A stretch of DNA of 64,000 bases from Cercis canadensis (Eukaryota > Streptophyta > Magnoliopsida > Fabales > Fabaceae), in NCBI GenBank assembly GCA_003255065.1, contig QAOA01004878.1, positions 702,144 to 766,143 on the forward strand, written 5' to 3'. A program made the position numbers and the translations under genes. The notes under the pieces are model-generated. The model searched no databases. It was given only the letters and a program-made list of their open reading frames with translations, and had not been told where the DNA came from. Within the stretch, counting starts at the first letter, position 1. Every line of letters starts with the position of its first letter. Positions 1 through 10,870 of the stretch are shown piece after piece.

Positions 1-260
1 GTGTGCGTGAATGGGAGGGAAATTGTGGAAGAAATGAAGAATGACCATTTTAGTGTGACACGTCAGTCACTAACAAGCCAAATAAACATTTAACGGTGAC
101 ACGTCAGCACTTCCGTCACCAGCAAACGGACTACACTAACGGATGACCATTTTATTATGGATGTTGCATCTTTGGATGACCATTTTGTTGTTTTTTTATC
201 TTTCAAGGACGATTTTGTTTAATCTCAAATCTTTCGATGACCAAAATAGTGTTTTACTCT
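1..260. mobile_element. Right part of a TIR element cut by the window edge
   Basis: The segment ends in GTTTTACTCT (251-260). Read inward from that end, it resembles the end of the complete element at 58819-59187 (AGAGTAAAAC, then an AT-rich stretch with 'GGTCATC/GTCCTTGAA' phrases). Short phrases such as 'gatgaccattttgt' recur inside it. This looks like a non-autonomous TIR transposon, possibly Mutator-like. The left end lies outside the window, so length and target duplication cannot be judged. Confidence 0.5.
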
Positions 261-976
261 ATTAAAAATGTATAATATTAAAAGAGTTTGCTAAGCTTCC
301 CTCGGCTCGTTATTTAATTAAGCTGAATAATTTTATTTTATTTTTAGATAAAAATTTAGCATAAAAAAAATTATCACATTTTAAGGCTAAAATATACAAC
401 AANAACAAATTTCAAAAAAAAATTATAATAGTAATACTTAGCTTCCATTACTAACCCTACAAATAAGGCTACTTATAACTTATTAAGAGGATTCGTGTTA
501 CTTGCTATTTTACATTTTCTTTTTCTCTCAAACATCAAATTTCAAACCTTGAAAAGATTGAACTTTTTTCTTACATGTTAATGTGACATGTATATACTAT
601 ATTAGATACTATTAACAATTATTTCAAGACCACATGGTTTTCCAGAATAGTTTTTTTTTTTTTATTTAATTTCTGTACCATTTGTTCTTCTTTGGGCCAA
701 TTTGGAGACTTGAAAACAAACAGACACTCATGCTAGGTTTCTTTTTGGAGCACATGGCATTTGGCGTTTGTAAGTAACGCTCTTTAGTTTTCATCTCATT
801 TTTACAGTCTTTGGTTTTGATGAGAGGTTTATCTGCTTCTGCTGCATTATAGAATGTTCTTTCCAATATTGTTTTGACTGTTTGAGGTTGAAAGTTCAAC
901 CTGTATTTGTTGTAATTATCGTTTTCCAATTTGTCATTTTAATACTCACCTTAGCCTGTTGGGCCCATTGAGCTCA
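261..976. other. Intergenic AT-rich DNA, no gene seen
   Basis: AT-rich sequence with a single N at about 402 and a T-run near 650-664. The 87-codon open frame on the minus strand (666-929) has no recognisable domain and biased content. I see no gene here. Confidence 0.6.
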
Positions 977-1506
977 ATATTATATTTGACAACTTATTAT
1001 ATAATTATTATATTTTTTAATTTATTTATCTAAATATTACCATTTTTTTAAAATTAAAAACTTACAAAAAAAAAAAAAGTCTAACCCATGGGACCTACTG
1101 AATGCACAAGTGGCTCCATTGTGTGTTCACGTAGAACACGCCAATGGAGCCATGATGTGTCCCTTTTTATTGTGCACACTAGCTTTTACTTTGAGATTGA
1201 AATAACCGCGAGACCCGCTAAGAAAGGACACGTCGTGAGCCCACTGACATGTCTCACGTGGACACGTTGTGCAGCTACTGGCGTGTTTAGTGAGACCCAC
1301 NAGTGGGCCCCACGAGTCAGACTTTATTTTTTTTAAGTTTTTAATTTTTAAAAAACTATAATATTTAAGTAAATATATTATAAAGTGTAATAATTGTGTA
1401 AATAAATTGTCAAAGTATAATATTAAGATCAAAGATCTGTTGCTATTGCCGTGTGTTTCTTCACATAAAACTAATAAGAAAGTCAAAAATTGTCAAAGTG
1501 TAATAA
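977..1506. mobile_element. Long-TIR MITE with hairpin core (copy 1)
   Basis: The left end ('atattatatttgacaac') is matched in reverse by the right end ('gtcaaagtgtaata'), and both arms stay AT-rich and mutually complementary for about 100 bp. GAGCTCA flanks both ends (970-976 and 1507-1513), a probable 7 bp target duplication. The GC-richer core holds a nested hairpin: TGGCTCCATTG (1111-1121) pairs perfectly with CAATGGAGCCA (1142-1152), and inside it GTGTTC pairs with GAACAC. More inverted pieces follow to about 1318. An N at 1301 interrupts the core. Probably Mutator-like, inferred from arm length and duplication size. Confidence 0.65.
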
Positions 1507-1838
1507 GAGCTCATGCTTTACATGATTAATTAAAAAAAATCAAAAAAGTAAAAATAAATTACTTACAAGATCCGAGAAGGTAAAGCTGGTAGGATGAAAG
1601 TGAAATTGAAAACATACAATAACAAGCTCTTACAATCTTCCCAGCCAGGGCAATATGTGGTATTATTTTATACTATAAGTGATGAATTCAAAAATAACTC
1701 AATAAATGGCCAAATTACAAAAGTGAAGGCTCTCAAAAATTACTAAAGTAATTTAGTAAAAAAATTTGAAACGTGGAACCAGTGGCGCCTAAATCCGTCA
1801 CTGTATACTGGACCCTGTATACTTAAAAGTAACACTGC
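1507..1838 (-). other. 3' flank of RRP7, probably including its 3' UTR
   Basis: This is the stretch downstream of the RRP7 stop codon on the minus strand. It has no open frame of interest. The 3' UTR probably lies here, but I cannot place the polyadenylation site. Confidence 0.4.
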
Positions 1839-3900
1839 TCAATACGGTCTAAACTTCCTAGCAGCTCTCAACTGCTGCAACCGTATTTTGTCCTCCTCAA
1901 ATTTGCTTTGCAGCATCATGATCTCTGCAACCAAAACATAGAAGGTATTATTATACAAGCATCATGAATAAATTTATTAAGAAATTATATTTAGTACCTC
2001 TATTTGATAAATGCAGCTAATTCTATGACGATGACAATAACCTTGTGCTTATGAACAAAGGATTCACAAATCATGTTTTTTGTTGTTTGAAATCAGTAAA
2101 TTCAATCCGAAAGAAGACTCATCACTTATTTTTGACTGTCTTAGGGACAAAGCATTACAAGACAACGCCAAGGAAATATATACAGAAACTAGAATTCATG
2201 AGCATGAGAAATTCACAGAAAACAAGAAAATTCCTTAACTGGTTTCGCCAACAGCAACACAACATTCATTTGACGAGCATCAAGAAATCACATATGCTTG
2301 TGCATTTGCATATTAGTTCTTCACTTACTGAAGAAATTGGTTTCAAATCTTAATCCTAACAAGTTGTAATCAATAAAAAGTTTGATCCAAACAGGTGAAT
2401 GACTTTTCTTTTACTGTATACCAACATTTGAATCCTATATTTGACCATTAACTAATTGCTTAAACACAAATAAGGGCAAAATTTCAGGATAAAGAAATGG
2501 TTTAAGACAACGTAAAGGCTGACAATACCATTTCTCTGAGCTTCTTTTTTCTGAATGCGGTAGAAGTCAAGGCCAACTTCTTGACACTTCTTCTTGGCCA
2601 TTTTATCCTCCACAGCAGCTTGGGCAACAGAGCCCACAACAATTCCACTTTCAAAGTCGGTAGTCTTTTTCCTACCCTTATGGTGGACAACAACTGTCCA
2701 TCCCCCATCTGCAGCCCGGGCTTCTCTCTCTTTTCTTTCCTGAATGTACCATTACAAGATCATATGGAAAATAAAAGATAAGGACTCAACATATGTTGGA
2801 TCATTCAAATCTATTAAAAAGCAATATGGTATGTGAAATATTTACGGATCTCACAAAGAAACTAACTTCATAAAGTGGGACAATATTCAAACTCGCTTAG
2901 GGTAGAGTTCAATACTAGAAGTTTAAATTGATCATTCAGATCTATAAAAAACTTTCAAAAGAGAAGGTAAAATTGTAAGATAGAGGGGAAAATAGAAGAT
3001 GTCCACTCAAATGCAAATAAGTGTCGGTCACATAAGAGCAGAAGGGAAAAAATTAAATGTTCCAGTTCTTCCTCATGAGCAGTTATAAAATCATCAATTT
3101 GTTGTTGCAACACCTTCAGCGCTGATCTTCTTTGATGGAATTGCGTTATCCATTCTGTAGTTTAAGTAGTCCCCAGTGATCCAGTCAGAAATTATACCAG
3201 ACATGACCATTAATTGACACTAGCTTTAAATGTACATAATATATACAAAGATAGGTTCACACATGTCTCAGATTGCGTAATCAAGCTACAGATCTATCTA
3301 AAAGTTTACCAACATGAAATATTAAGATGCACCACTGACTTTTCTCAAAAGATTGCAATAATTAAGCTTCAGATTTATCTAAATATTTACTCTTATCTTA
3401 GGAAGTTGATGATGAAGAATAATGATAGATCTATTGATGAAAGTTTACTGATAGTTTAATTTAAATACATACAGATGCATTAGAGCAGGTACAGCGAATC
3501 AAGTACTGATCCCAAAAAAGTCGAAATGAATATACATGTTTGTCAATCATTCTTGCAAATTGTGCAAAAGTATAGTGCTGTAATGATATTGCAACTTGCA
3601 ACATTACAAAATATGTGCACATTATCCACATATATGAAAATAGAAGTTATCATACACAATATTTGGAGAATTTAACTGCATGTAAATAATTCCTTCAATT
3701 AAGAAATGAGCAATACATACTTTTCATTCCCTTGGAGTAGTCCTCATCTCCAGAAGAAACAATATAGATCTCACCATGATCAGCTTCCCCTCCCCTTTCT
3801 GGTGATTTTTTAACCTCCTCCACAAAATTCTCTTCCTTCCTTCTACTTTTCTTAGCTTTCTTTGACCTAACTACAAGAAGAAAAAAAAAAAAAAAAAAAN

Positions 3901-3931
<31 letters not shown>

Positions 3932-4600
3932 AACCCATGAGGAAGATGAAATGTATAACACTTTAGGAGTTTCATTCCATGATGCAACAAAGAAATAAAT
4001 CAGAAACAGCTTTTTTTACAAGGTTTAATCGTTGCTCCAAAATCAGTCTCTCTATGATCTTCAAAAACTGCTACCTCTTGACATTCAGAGGGACAAATGT
4101 CCACCACCCCATCTGATGAAAAAGGGAAAAAGCAATTAATCAAGATAAACACAAAATACATGGTGACATAACTGCAACATGAACTGCATGACATGTTTGC
4201 ATGTTTCCACCAATACTAACAGGAATATAGCATGTTCACACTGTGCCACAGCAATCAACTCACCACTTTGCTCTTCTAAATCAATTTCATTCTTTGACTC
4301 TGGTCTTCCAACTAGAATTTTATCTTTGCCCTTTCTTTTTCTATTGGTAGAAGTTTTCTCCTTTTTCTTCTTTCCAACACAGATTCCATTATCCCCTGAA
4401 ACAGCATATACACACACCAGAGTAAACCAGTGATTTCAGTTCTAAATGCAACAGTATTCTTTTTACAGCATCAAGAGTATGGAAACACAATTACCTTCGA
4501 TGTTCATTCTAACTGCTTTCTCAGCATCAGCATTTCTTTCCCCTTTCTTTTTTCTCTTCTTATCTTCAGTGTGGATGTCTGTTTTACTTTTTCCTTTCAT
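1839..4600 (-). CDS. RRP7: Ribosomal RNA-processing protein 7 (RRP7), seven coding exons
   Basis: Nucleolar protein needed for 18S rRNA maturation and small-subunit assembly; the family is known from yeast Rrp7, human RRP7A and Arabidopsis RRP7. Coding exons, 5' to 3' on the minus strand: 4600-4495, 4395-4264, 4112-4020, 3870-3721, 3154-3060, 2739-2529, 1924-1839. They sum to 873 nt (290 aa) with consistent phases. The N-terminal half is Lys/Glu-rich and disordered-looking (KKRKKK, KSRRKEE), fitting nucleolar targeting. The C-terminal half is the RRP7 domain: SSGDEDYSKGMKKW, IDDFITAHEEELE, GGWTVVVHHKGRKKT, VGSVAQAAV, DFYRIQKKEAQRNE and the terminal KFEEDKIRLQQLRAARKFRP-Y. The start is the only ATG preceding the Lys-rich exon. 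One anomaly: no GT donor follows the exon ending at 3060, where the genome reads CATTTAATT. The other splice sites are GT-AG. A poly-A/T run with an N sits in the intron at 3881-3928. Confidence 0.9.
3881..3928. repeat. Poly-A tract with an N, inside an RRP7 intron
   Basis: About 48 nearly uninterrupted A bases with one N at 3900. On the minus strand it is a T-run just upstream of the acceptor for the exon that starts at 3870, where it would act as an extended polypyrimidine tract. The N marks an unresolved homopolymer, so the true length is unknown. Confidence 0.8.
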
Positions 4601-5830
4601 CTTACTAGTAATTTAATCTGGAAACAACAAAAAGGTCCACTCAATTACTTTCCATCAAACATGCATGCAAAATAGCCCAAGTTATGATGCAATTCTTATG
4701 AGGCAAGACAAAGTTTTCAAAAACAAAAGGATGAAGTGCCAAGAATGAACTGATAACAATACAAACAACATGAGAGTATAAAAGAAAATAAGTATTGCAT
4801 CAAAGACGAGTAAATATATGTCATCACTCAGTACAAAATGTAACAGGCACCCATATACATTCTCAAGGTCAACAGCAAAGCAACTACATTGTAAATGAAT
4901 TTTACCGAATATTCATAATTGCATACACTGCACAAAATACGAATTGCAAATAGCATATCATCTTGCTCCAGAATCTTTGAACTAACACTGAAGGATGATA
5001 TTATATAAATTAACTAAAGATTGTTACTCCAAAAAGAGAAGAGTTGCAGGTAAAGATCATGTCCTAAAGCTTCCACAACACATTAAAAGAAGAGGATAAG
5101 TATACGTCTACCAAAATGGAGAAAAAGAGTAAGATATTCCAGAATTAATAAAATGCTGATAGACTAGTATTCTCAAACTAATTTAAAGTATACTCCAAAA
5201 CCATGTCTGCAAAGTAAGATATACTCAAACTTCACCAATTATCAAGTAAGCAAAACACCTGTTCACAACAACACAGGAACCAGTCTACAGATACAAGGAA
5301 ATCAAAAACAGTCTTCCAAACCCAGAATACACTTGTATTATGAAGTAACACTATATTATCTACAAAGAAGGAAATTGATGAGGATAAAATAAGTGTTCTC
5401 TCTTTTTTCTTGCTTGGGTAAAACGTAATCCTTTCATATATGTCAAAGAAAAACAAATAGTTATATTTGGGCTGCTTACAAGGTTTCCTCAAAACTACAA
5501 CATGATCATATCTGGAATATTGTTAATGCATGCATACATCGACATAAAACCCTGCTGCATATCTACCATTAACTAGCAGTTTATATTTTAATTCTTAAAT
5601 TTCAGAGGGTCATGGCTTGACATAGCTAGCTAGACTAACACCAGAAGAGAAAGCAGAAAAGCAAAATAGTCAAACCTGAAATCCAAAGAATGAAAGTACT
5701 TGAGGATTTCAATCTGCTGTGAATGTGTCAGGAACTATGGTGCAGCGTTTATAAGGAAGCGGGTGCGGGTGCAGGTGCAGCCCTTCACACCGACTCGGAG
5801 ACGGAAAGTGAAGCGAAGTTTCTGAATTCT
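4601..5830 (-). other. RRP7 5' leader with a probable 5' UTR intron
   Basis: The RRP7 ATG at 4600 is preceded directly by an acceptor-like 'tactagtaag', so the leader is probably spliced. A good donor on the minus strand, TTTCAG followed by GTTTGAC, sits at 5676/5675, and a TTATAAAC box lies about 75-80 bp upstream of it (around 5750). Together they suggest a non-coding first exon of roughly 5676-5720 or longer and an intron of about 1.07 kb. No other coding exon was recognised in the interval. This is inferred from sequence signals only. Confidence 0.45.
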
Positions 5831-6026
5831 GAGACACAGGGGAAAAGGGCGGGGGGCCCGCTCACGGAAGGGGTTAAGTGAAACCCTTTTTTTTTTAAAC
5901 AATGGCTGGCCCGTTTATTTTCGGTCCAACCAGAACCGAGCCCCATCACTGTCGTGTAGGTGTAACCCCCGCCTAGGTACTAGGTTTCGTGGCTGTTGTC
6001 CCAAGTGGGAACTGTCGAAACGAACT

Positions 6027-6080
6027 GGCCCACATGTCACAGACTGGGCCCTGTACTAAATGGGCCATCTTTTCGGCCCA
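6027..6080. promoter_or_regulatory. Cluster of four site-II type elements (TGGGCC/GGCCCA)
   Basis: GGCCCA or TGGGCC occurs at 6027-6032, 6045-6050, 6061-6066 and 6075-6080, four times in 54 bp. Site II elements (TGGGCY), bound by TCP factors, are typical of plant ribosome-biogenesis and ribosomal-protein promoters. They lie about 300 bp upstream of the inferred RRP7 first exon, so they fit that gene. Function is inferred from motif and position. Confidence 0.55.
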
Positions 6081-6688
6081 CCATGGCTTTTACATAAACG
6101 GGTCGGGTAGGTCCATTTATTGGCTGATATTTTCATATATATTTTTGCTAACAATGAAACTTTGGGTTAATACTAAGAGTTTAGCCAAGTGATAAGTAGA
6201 CTAGACTAGACTAATGTAGGGAGCGCCTTTAAAATCACTCCGATAGAAAGCGCTTACTCTTGGCACTCAAGAATCAAGAAACACATGTTAATGATGGAAT
6301 GTGGGATGCTCCTTTTGCCAAGACTTGTTGGTTTATGTTGTTGAGTTCACACTACCATCTCTCCCATTATGTACATGATGGAATGTGTGTTGCACTCTGA
6401 TTTTTAATTATAACATATCCTTTCGCTTGGAGAAAAAGAATACATAAACAAATGAAGGAAAAATATAATATGGCTAAGATAACAGAATATTTAGTGATAT
6501 GACATTATAAGTTTGATAGATAATAATAGCAATAACATTAGCCACTCTCTTTGAAGGCAAAGGCTCAAGGAGTGACATACATAGCAGAGAAGCCAGCAAC
6601 TGGATTATAATTCAACAAGCCCATTCTCAATACATAACCAAAATTCAAAATATTAAAAAGGGCAAAATAGAGATCGTGAACTTGAAGC
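6081..6688. other. Intergenic; 3' flank of the GASA gene
   Basis: Spacer between the RRP7 promoter side and the GASA stop codon. It should contain the GASA 3' UTR, as both genes are on the minus strand. No open frame with a recognisable domain was found. Confidence 0.5.
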
Positions 6689-7606
6689 TCAAGGGCACTT
6701 AGGTCCTCCTTCCTTGGTCTTCCAGTTATTGTAGCAAGGGCACACAGCTTTATTCCCATAATACCCCGGGGGCACGCACAGGCACTTTCTGCAGCACTTT
6801 TGACAGAAAAACAGACAGGGCTTGCGGTACTGGGTCTGGCTGCACCTCCTCGTGCATTGTGATGGGCATTCTGGTCATATCACACCCAAAAAGAAACAAT
6901 TAATTAAGAAAAAAAAAATATCACCATCATCAATGTTCTGATCATACAGTTTAGTCAAACACTGAAGAGACTCAGATTTAGACCACAGTCAAAGCAAATT
7001 GACTGAGGACAACATGGTCATTATAATAAAAAAAAAAAATTGATCTCTGAAAGGGGGAAAAAAGCATCAGCTTTCTGGGTTGGGCTCTGAATGTTGCTCT
7101 TTTTTTGATCTTAAATGTTTGCTTGCTTCCATTTTGTTCTTCAGATCTTCTGTTTTTTAACCATAAAAAGACACAGAAGAAAAGAACGAGAAGAAATGGT
7201 AGAAGAAAACTTCACTCACGGTAGCTCTTGAGACTGCCGGGTCCATATCCGTTCTGAAAACACACCATTAAATTACACCAATCAGTATTTACTACTATTT
7301 ACCCTTGAGAAAGTAAAATTCTACTCAATAAAACCTTATTTTTACCTCAGATTTCAACCCTCATAACTCAAAGACAGAGGAAGGTAAAAAAGAAGTTGAG
7401 TTTGTTTACCTGGTTATTATGGTGGTGGCCTCCTTGCCCATGAGCTGCCATGACCTACAAAGAAGTAAAAATGTGAGAAATTTTGTAAATCTCAGCAAAG
7501 TAGATGTAAAAATGAAAGCTTTTCCTAAGAGACTAACCACAGTTTGAAGCATGGAAATGGCAATGAGGGCCAAGATCAGAGATGCAAGGAACTTAGCCAT
7601 GGCCAT
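6689..7606 (-). CDS. GASA6-like: GASA/snakin cysteine-rich peptide, GASA6 type, four exons
   Basis: Secreted gibberellin-regulated small peptide; the family acts in growth, redox balance and defence in the cell wall or apoplast. Exons on the minus strand: 7606-7538, 7454-7410, 7253-7220, 6870-6689, giving 109 aa with clean GT-AG junctions and matching phases. Residues 1-24 form a signal peptide (MAMAKFLASLILALIAIS...). Residues 25-50 are a short variable linker containing HGQGGHHHNNQ, all from exon 2. Residues 51-109 are the GASA domain with all 12 cysteines in canonical order (CPSQCTRRC, KPCLFFCQKCC, KCLCVPPGYYGNK, CPCYNNWKT, GGPKCP). GSLKSYQC and KPC.FFCQKCC resemble Arabidopsis GASA6 more than GASA4. 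A second in-frame ATG lies six bases downstream of the chosen start and would change little. Confidence 0.95.
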
Positions 7607-7737
7607 TTCACAGAGACAGACACAAACCTCTCCCTATTTGGAAAAACTGGTAAAAAAAAACAGAGAAGGAACCGCAGGGATTTAGAAAAAGGGAAAATGG
7701 GGAGAGGAGTCTATGGCTTCCAGTGTACCATATGTGG

Positions 7738-7748
7738 GGTATATATAG
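7738..7748 (-). promoter_or_regulatory. Probable TATA box of the GASA gene
   Basis: The minus strand reads CTATATATACC here, about 135 bp upstream of the GASA ATG. That predicts a transcription start near 7710 and a leader of about 100 nt. No competing TATA-like sequence is closer to the ATG. Confidence 0.6.
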
Positions 7749-8169
7749 GACATTGGTGTGTTGCCATTTAACTACTGAATTTATTGGGTGTGCTCATTAG
7801 TAAGGGATTGCCTGAGTTCTCGCCAACCAGTATATGACACCTCTGTCGGCATGCATTATGTATTTTACTAGATCTACATTTCAGCAGTAAAAGAGAAAAT
7901 TGATCTAATAAAAACAAAACCAACACATTTGAATAATATAACATAACATAACATTCACCAATGTGTAAAGATATAAGATTAAGAATGATGTAAATAAACA
8001 AATCATATATAAAATAAATGTGACTTAGACTATGAGAGTGAGTATGAGGTCTCCGTTTTAGATTATTTTTTCAAGAATTTATGGATTAATCCTTAGTTCA
8101 TCCTTAAATGTTAAGTAACTTGGAATATACCTTGCGGCTCATATGGCCAAATTGCGGCACTATAGTGGG

Positions 8170-8200
<31 letters not shown>

Positions 8201-8660
8201 AAGGTAGGCCCTTTCTTGATATTTTATAATTCTTTATGTTCATAAATGCTATATAATAGTTTTATGGTTTATTGGAGTATTTTTATTATCATAAATGTTT
8301 AAATGTATATAAAATAATATTTTGATAAGTTTATATAAATAATTTATTATTTTTTAAAAATTTATTTTTAACTTATTTTATAAAATTATCTTTTAGAGTT
8401 TTTAAAAAAAATTACAAAAACTTATAATAACTCAATTGATAGTTTTAAAAAAAAATTAAGATAATAATATCTCCAAATAATAGTGAAAATTTTGTTAGAG
8501 CTCAATGCCAATCTCTTATACTTGTTTTATTTTAGAAATATTTCTTCAATTATATATCTCAACACAAAAGAACTAATTTAAAATAAATTTATTGTTCTCA
8601 CATAAAATCTTCTTGAAGTGATATTTAAAACTTATAGATTATGTCTTCAACTTAAAATGG
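7749..8660. other. Upstream region of GASA, no gene seen
   Basis: AT-rich promoter-distal DNA with an A-run of about 30 at 8169-8199. The 77-codon minus frame at 7768-8001 has no recognisable domain. Confidence 0.5.
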
Positions 8661-9013
8661 GGTAAATTTATCAAAATAATGTAATTTAATAAATAATTTA
8701 CGAATTTAGGTTATTTTTAAAACTATTTACCAAAATTGGTCATTTTGTAAACTGAAGAAAATGTGAAAATGAATCTGTGTTTTTCTCTAAAAAACACGGA
8801 TTCATTTTCATGTTGACTAGACTTCGAAAAAGAAATAAATGCTAGAATGAATCAGTGTCTTTTTAAACAACGCTGATTCATTTTCACGTATTTTGAGAAA
8901 AATATTTTAGTGTGTATTGTGCGAAAAAAAAAACTCATTTTAATAAATATTTTTAAAAGTAACGTAAATTTATAAATTTTTTATTAAATAACATTATTTT
9001 AGTTAATTACCCC
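8661..9013. mobile_element. Long-TIR MITE with two hairpins in its core (copy 2)
   Basis: The left arm (GGTAAATTTATCAAAATAATG...) and the reversed right arm (GGGTAATTAACTAAAATAATG...) match for about 85 bp. TAAAATGG flanks both ends (8653-8660 and 9014-9021), an 8 bp target duplication. The core holds two hairpins. At about 8764-8815, GAAAATGAATC plus GTGTTTTT pairs with AAAAACAC plus GATTCATTTTC around a short loop. At about 8848-8890, ATGAATCAG pairs with CTGATTCAT. The two hairpins are variants of one sequence. No coding capacity. Confidence 0.7.
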
Positions 9014-10440
9014 TAAAATGGTGTACCAAAACAAAAATTACAGTTAGTAGGTGAATTGGTGGTTAGTGATGAAATTATTAGTAGGAAAAGGAGTGGGTTG
9101 AGAAACAAGTTGCGATGCAATGGGAAGGGAGTAGTACAGCTACGACCTCCAATACCATTAATTAGGGGACTGTTTGGCAGTTTATTGCTAAATAATTTTG
9201 AGGGAGAGATGGTGGTGGGGGCATTGAAGTAAAGAGAAAAAGAGTTATAAAGTTAGTTAAATGGGTTGTGGATAAGGGGCCCACATCGACAGTGGGTCAA
9301 TTATCAAGAAAACGGAAGAAGCAGTAAATAATTTAAAAAGGGCAAATTAGTATAAGAAAAGAGAAAAAGGAGGTGACTTTAGCCTTTTAGTAAAGCTTTA
9401 AAATCTGGTGTTCCCCAGCATGAGCATGTGCACCCTCTGAGCGCAGCTCGTGACTCGAAGCTGCGCCGGTTTGACAGAAGTGATTGTGAGCCTCCCATTC
9501 CCATTCCAATCCAATCTCATCCCAACCCATTTTGCTGTTTTTTGGTCACAAGTCAGAAAAGGCATCATTCAATTAATGACTTTCCTATTCTTCCTTCACC
9601 GCCATTCTTTCTTTCTTTAGATCAATCTGGCTTATTAGATTCAACTCAATTATTTTAAAATTAATTATAAACTCCAACAACGTGCAAATAATTAATTAAA
9701 CAAAAAAATTAAATTTGTGAAGAGAAAAATGAGAAATAAAAGAGAATAAATATAATAATTATAAATAATTTTATTTGCAGAAAAAAATTAAATATATATA
9801 AAAATTTAAGTGTTATTGTGTTATTTAACTTTTTTAAAATTTTTATAATGATACTAATTTTAAAACAAAAAAATAACAGAAGAAAAAAATATATATAATG
9901 ATTATAACAAAAAATATAAATGAAATGATGATAATTTCATTATAGCCTTCCATTCCATAGAAATAACAATTAGCATTTTCTATAGGAGAGAAATGGAAAT
10001 AATGATTCCATGGAATATATATTTTTTATTTATTCTTGATAATTTTATAAAATGATAAAAATTACCTATTACAAATATAATGTACTTATCCTTATTATTC
10101 CCTTTTCCGGATTCCATTTTTACCTAATACTATGTGTTCTTCTATAATAATAAAAATTAAGAATGTCTTAATTTTTTCCCTCTACTTATGGATTCCAGCC
10201 AGAGCGGAGATCCGAATCAAATAAAAAAGGCAGAAAACTGCAGAATTATAGCTATCTTTATGCATAATTCCAAGATATGAATGAGAATATTAGAGGCATG
10301 TGCAAAGGACATTAAATATAAGGAAACACACACACTTTAATAGGTACTACCTCTTTCTCTTCTCATAATAACTCATTTGCATCCCTGCATTATAGCAATT
10401 CACAAGGGATGTTGGACGGAATTAAATCATTGAGGCTTAT
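9014..10440. other. Intergenic, no gene recognised
   Basis: Mixed sequence. 9420-9560 is less AT-rich and contains a 76-codon open frame (9428-9658) starting MHPLSAARDSK, with Ile/Pro repeats from 'cccattcc' repetition and no domain. The rest is AT-rich. Confidence 0.5.
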
Positions 10441-10865
10441 TGTTAGGAACTCAAGCTCGCGAAGGTAGAATTCACCTTAAAAGATTAGTTTATTAGGGAA
10501 TGATGCATTCACTACTTAAGTTCTATCTCACAATTGTTTGCAGAATCGATGTGAGACTTCTCATATTATAACATTCCCAACCTCTTGAGAAGCTAGACGC
10601 CCGTGGGCCGCCTACTCTTGGCTGCCCACTCAGAGTGGCTAACACTCTATTTGTCAGGTAGCCATTTTCCTGGTCTCTCCTTTCCAAGGTTATCCTCTCC
10701 CGTTGTATTTTTGTCTCTCAATGAAAGCATCAATATTAGGAACTCAAGCTGCGAATGTAGAACTCATCCCAAAATACTAATCTAATAGAGGAGGGTGCAT
10801 TTACTACTTAAGTATCATCCCACAATTACTTGCAGAACTGATGTGAAACTTCCCATATCATAACA
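10441..10865. mobile_element. TRIM-like element: two 133 bp terminal direct repeats with 5 bp target duplication
   Basis: Two diverged direct repeats (10441-10573 and 10734-10865) each start TGTTAGGAAC or TATTAGGAAC and end ATAACA, the TG...CA ends expected of LTRs. CTTAT precedes the first (10436-10440) and follows the second (10866-10870), a 5 bp target duplication. The 160 bp interior has no coding capacity, no tRNA-Met primer site (TGGTATCAGAGC) after the left repeat and no clear polypurine tract. It fits a terminal-repeat retrotransposon in miniature, or a deletion derivative of a larger LTR element. Confidence 0.75.
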
Positions 10866-10870
10866 CTTAT

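Noticed and set aside
1088-1486. Overlapping 82- and 119-codon frames on both strands
   Set aside because: They fall in the hairpin core and arm of the long-TIR element, one crosses an N, and the strand symmetry is explained by the palindromes.
2045-2353. 102-codon plus frame
   Set aside because: Lies in an RRP7 intron on the opposite strand and has no domain.
3695-3961. Phe-rich N terminus in the minus frame over the RRP7 exon
   Set aside because: It comes from the poly-A/T tract in the intron; the exon starts at 3870 after a normal acceptor.
9428-9658. 76-codon frame beginning MHPLSAARDSKLRRF
   Set aside because: Includes a simple 'ccattcc' repeat and has no splice or domain support.
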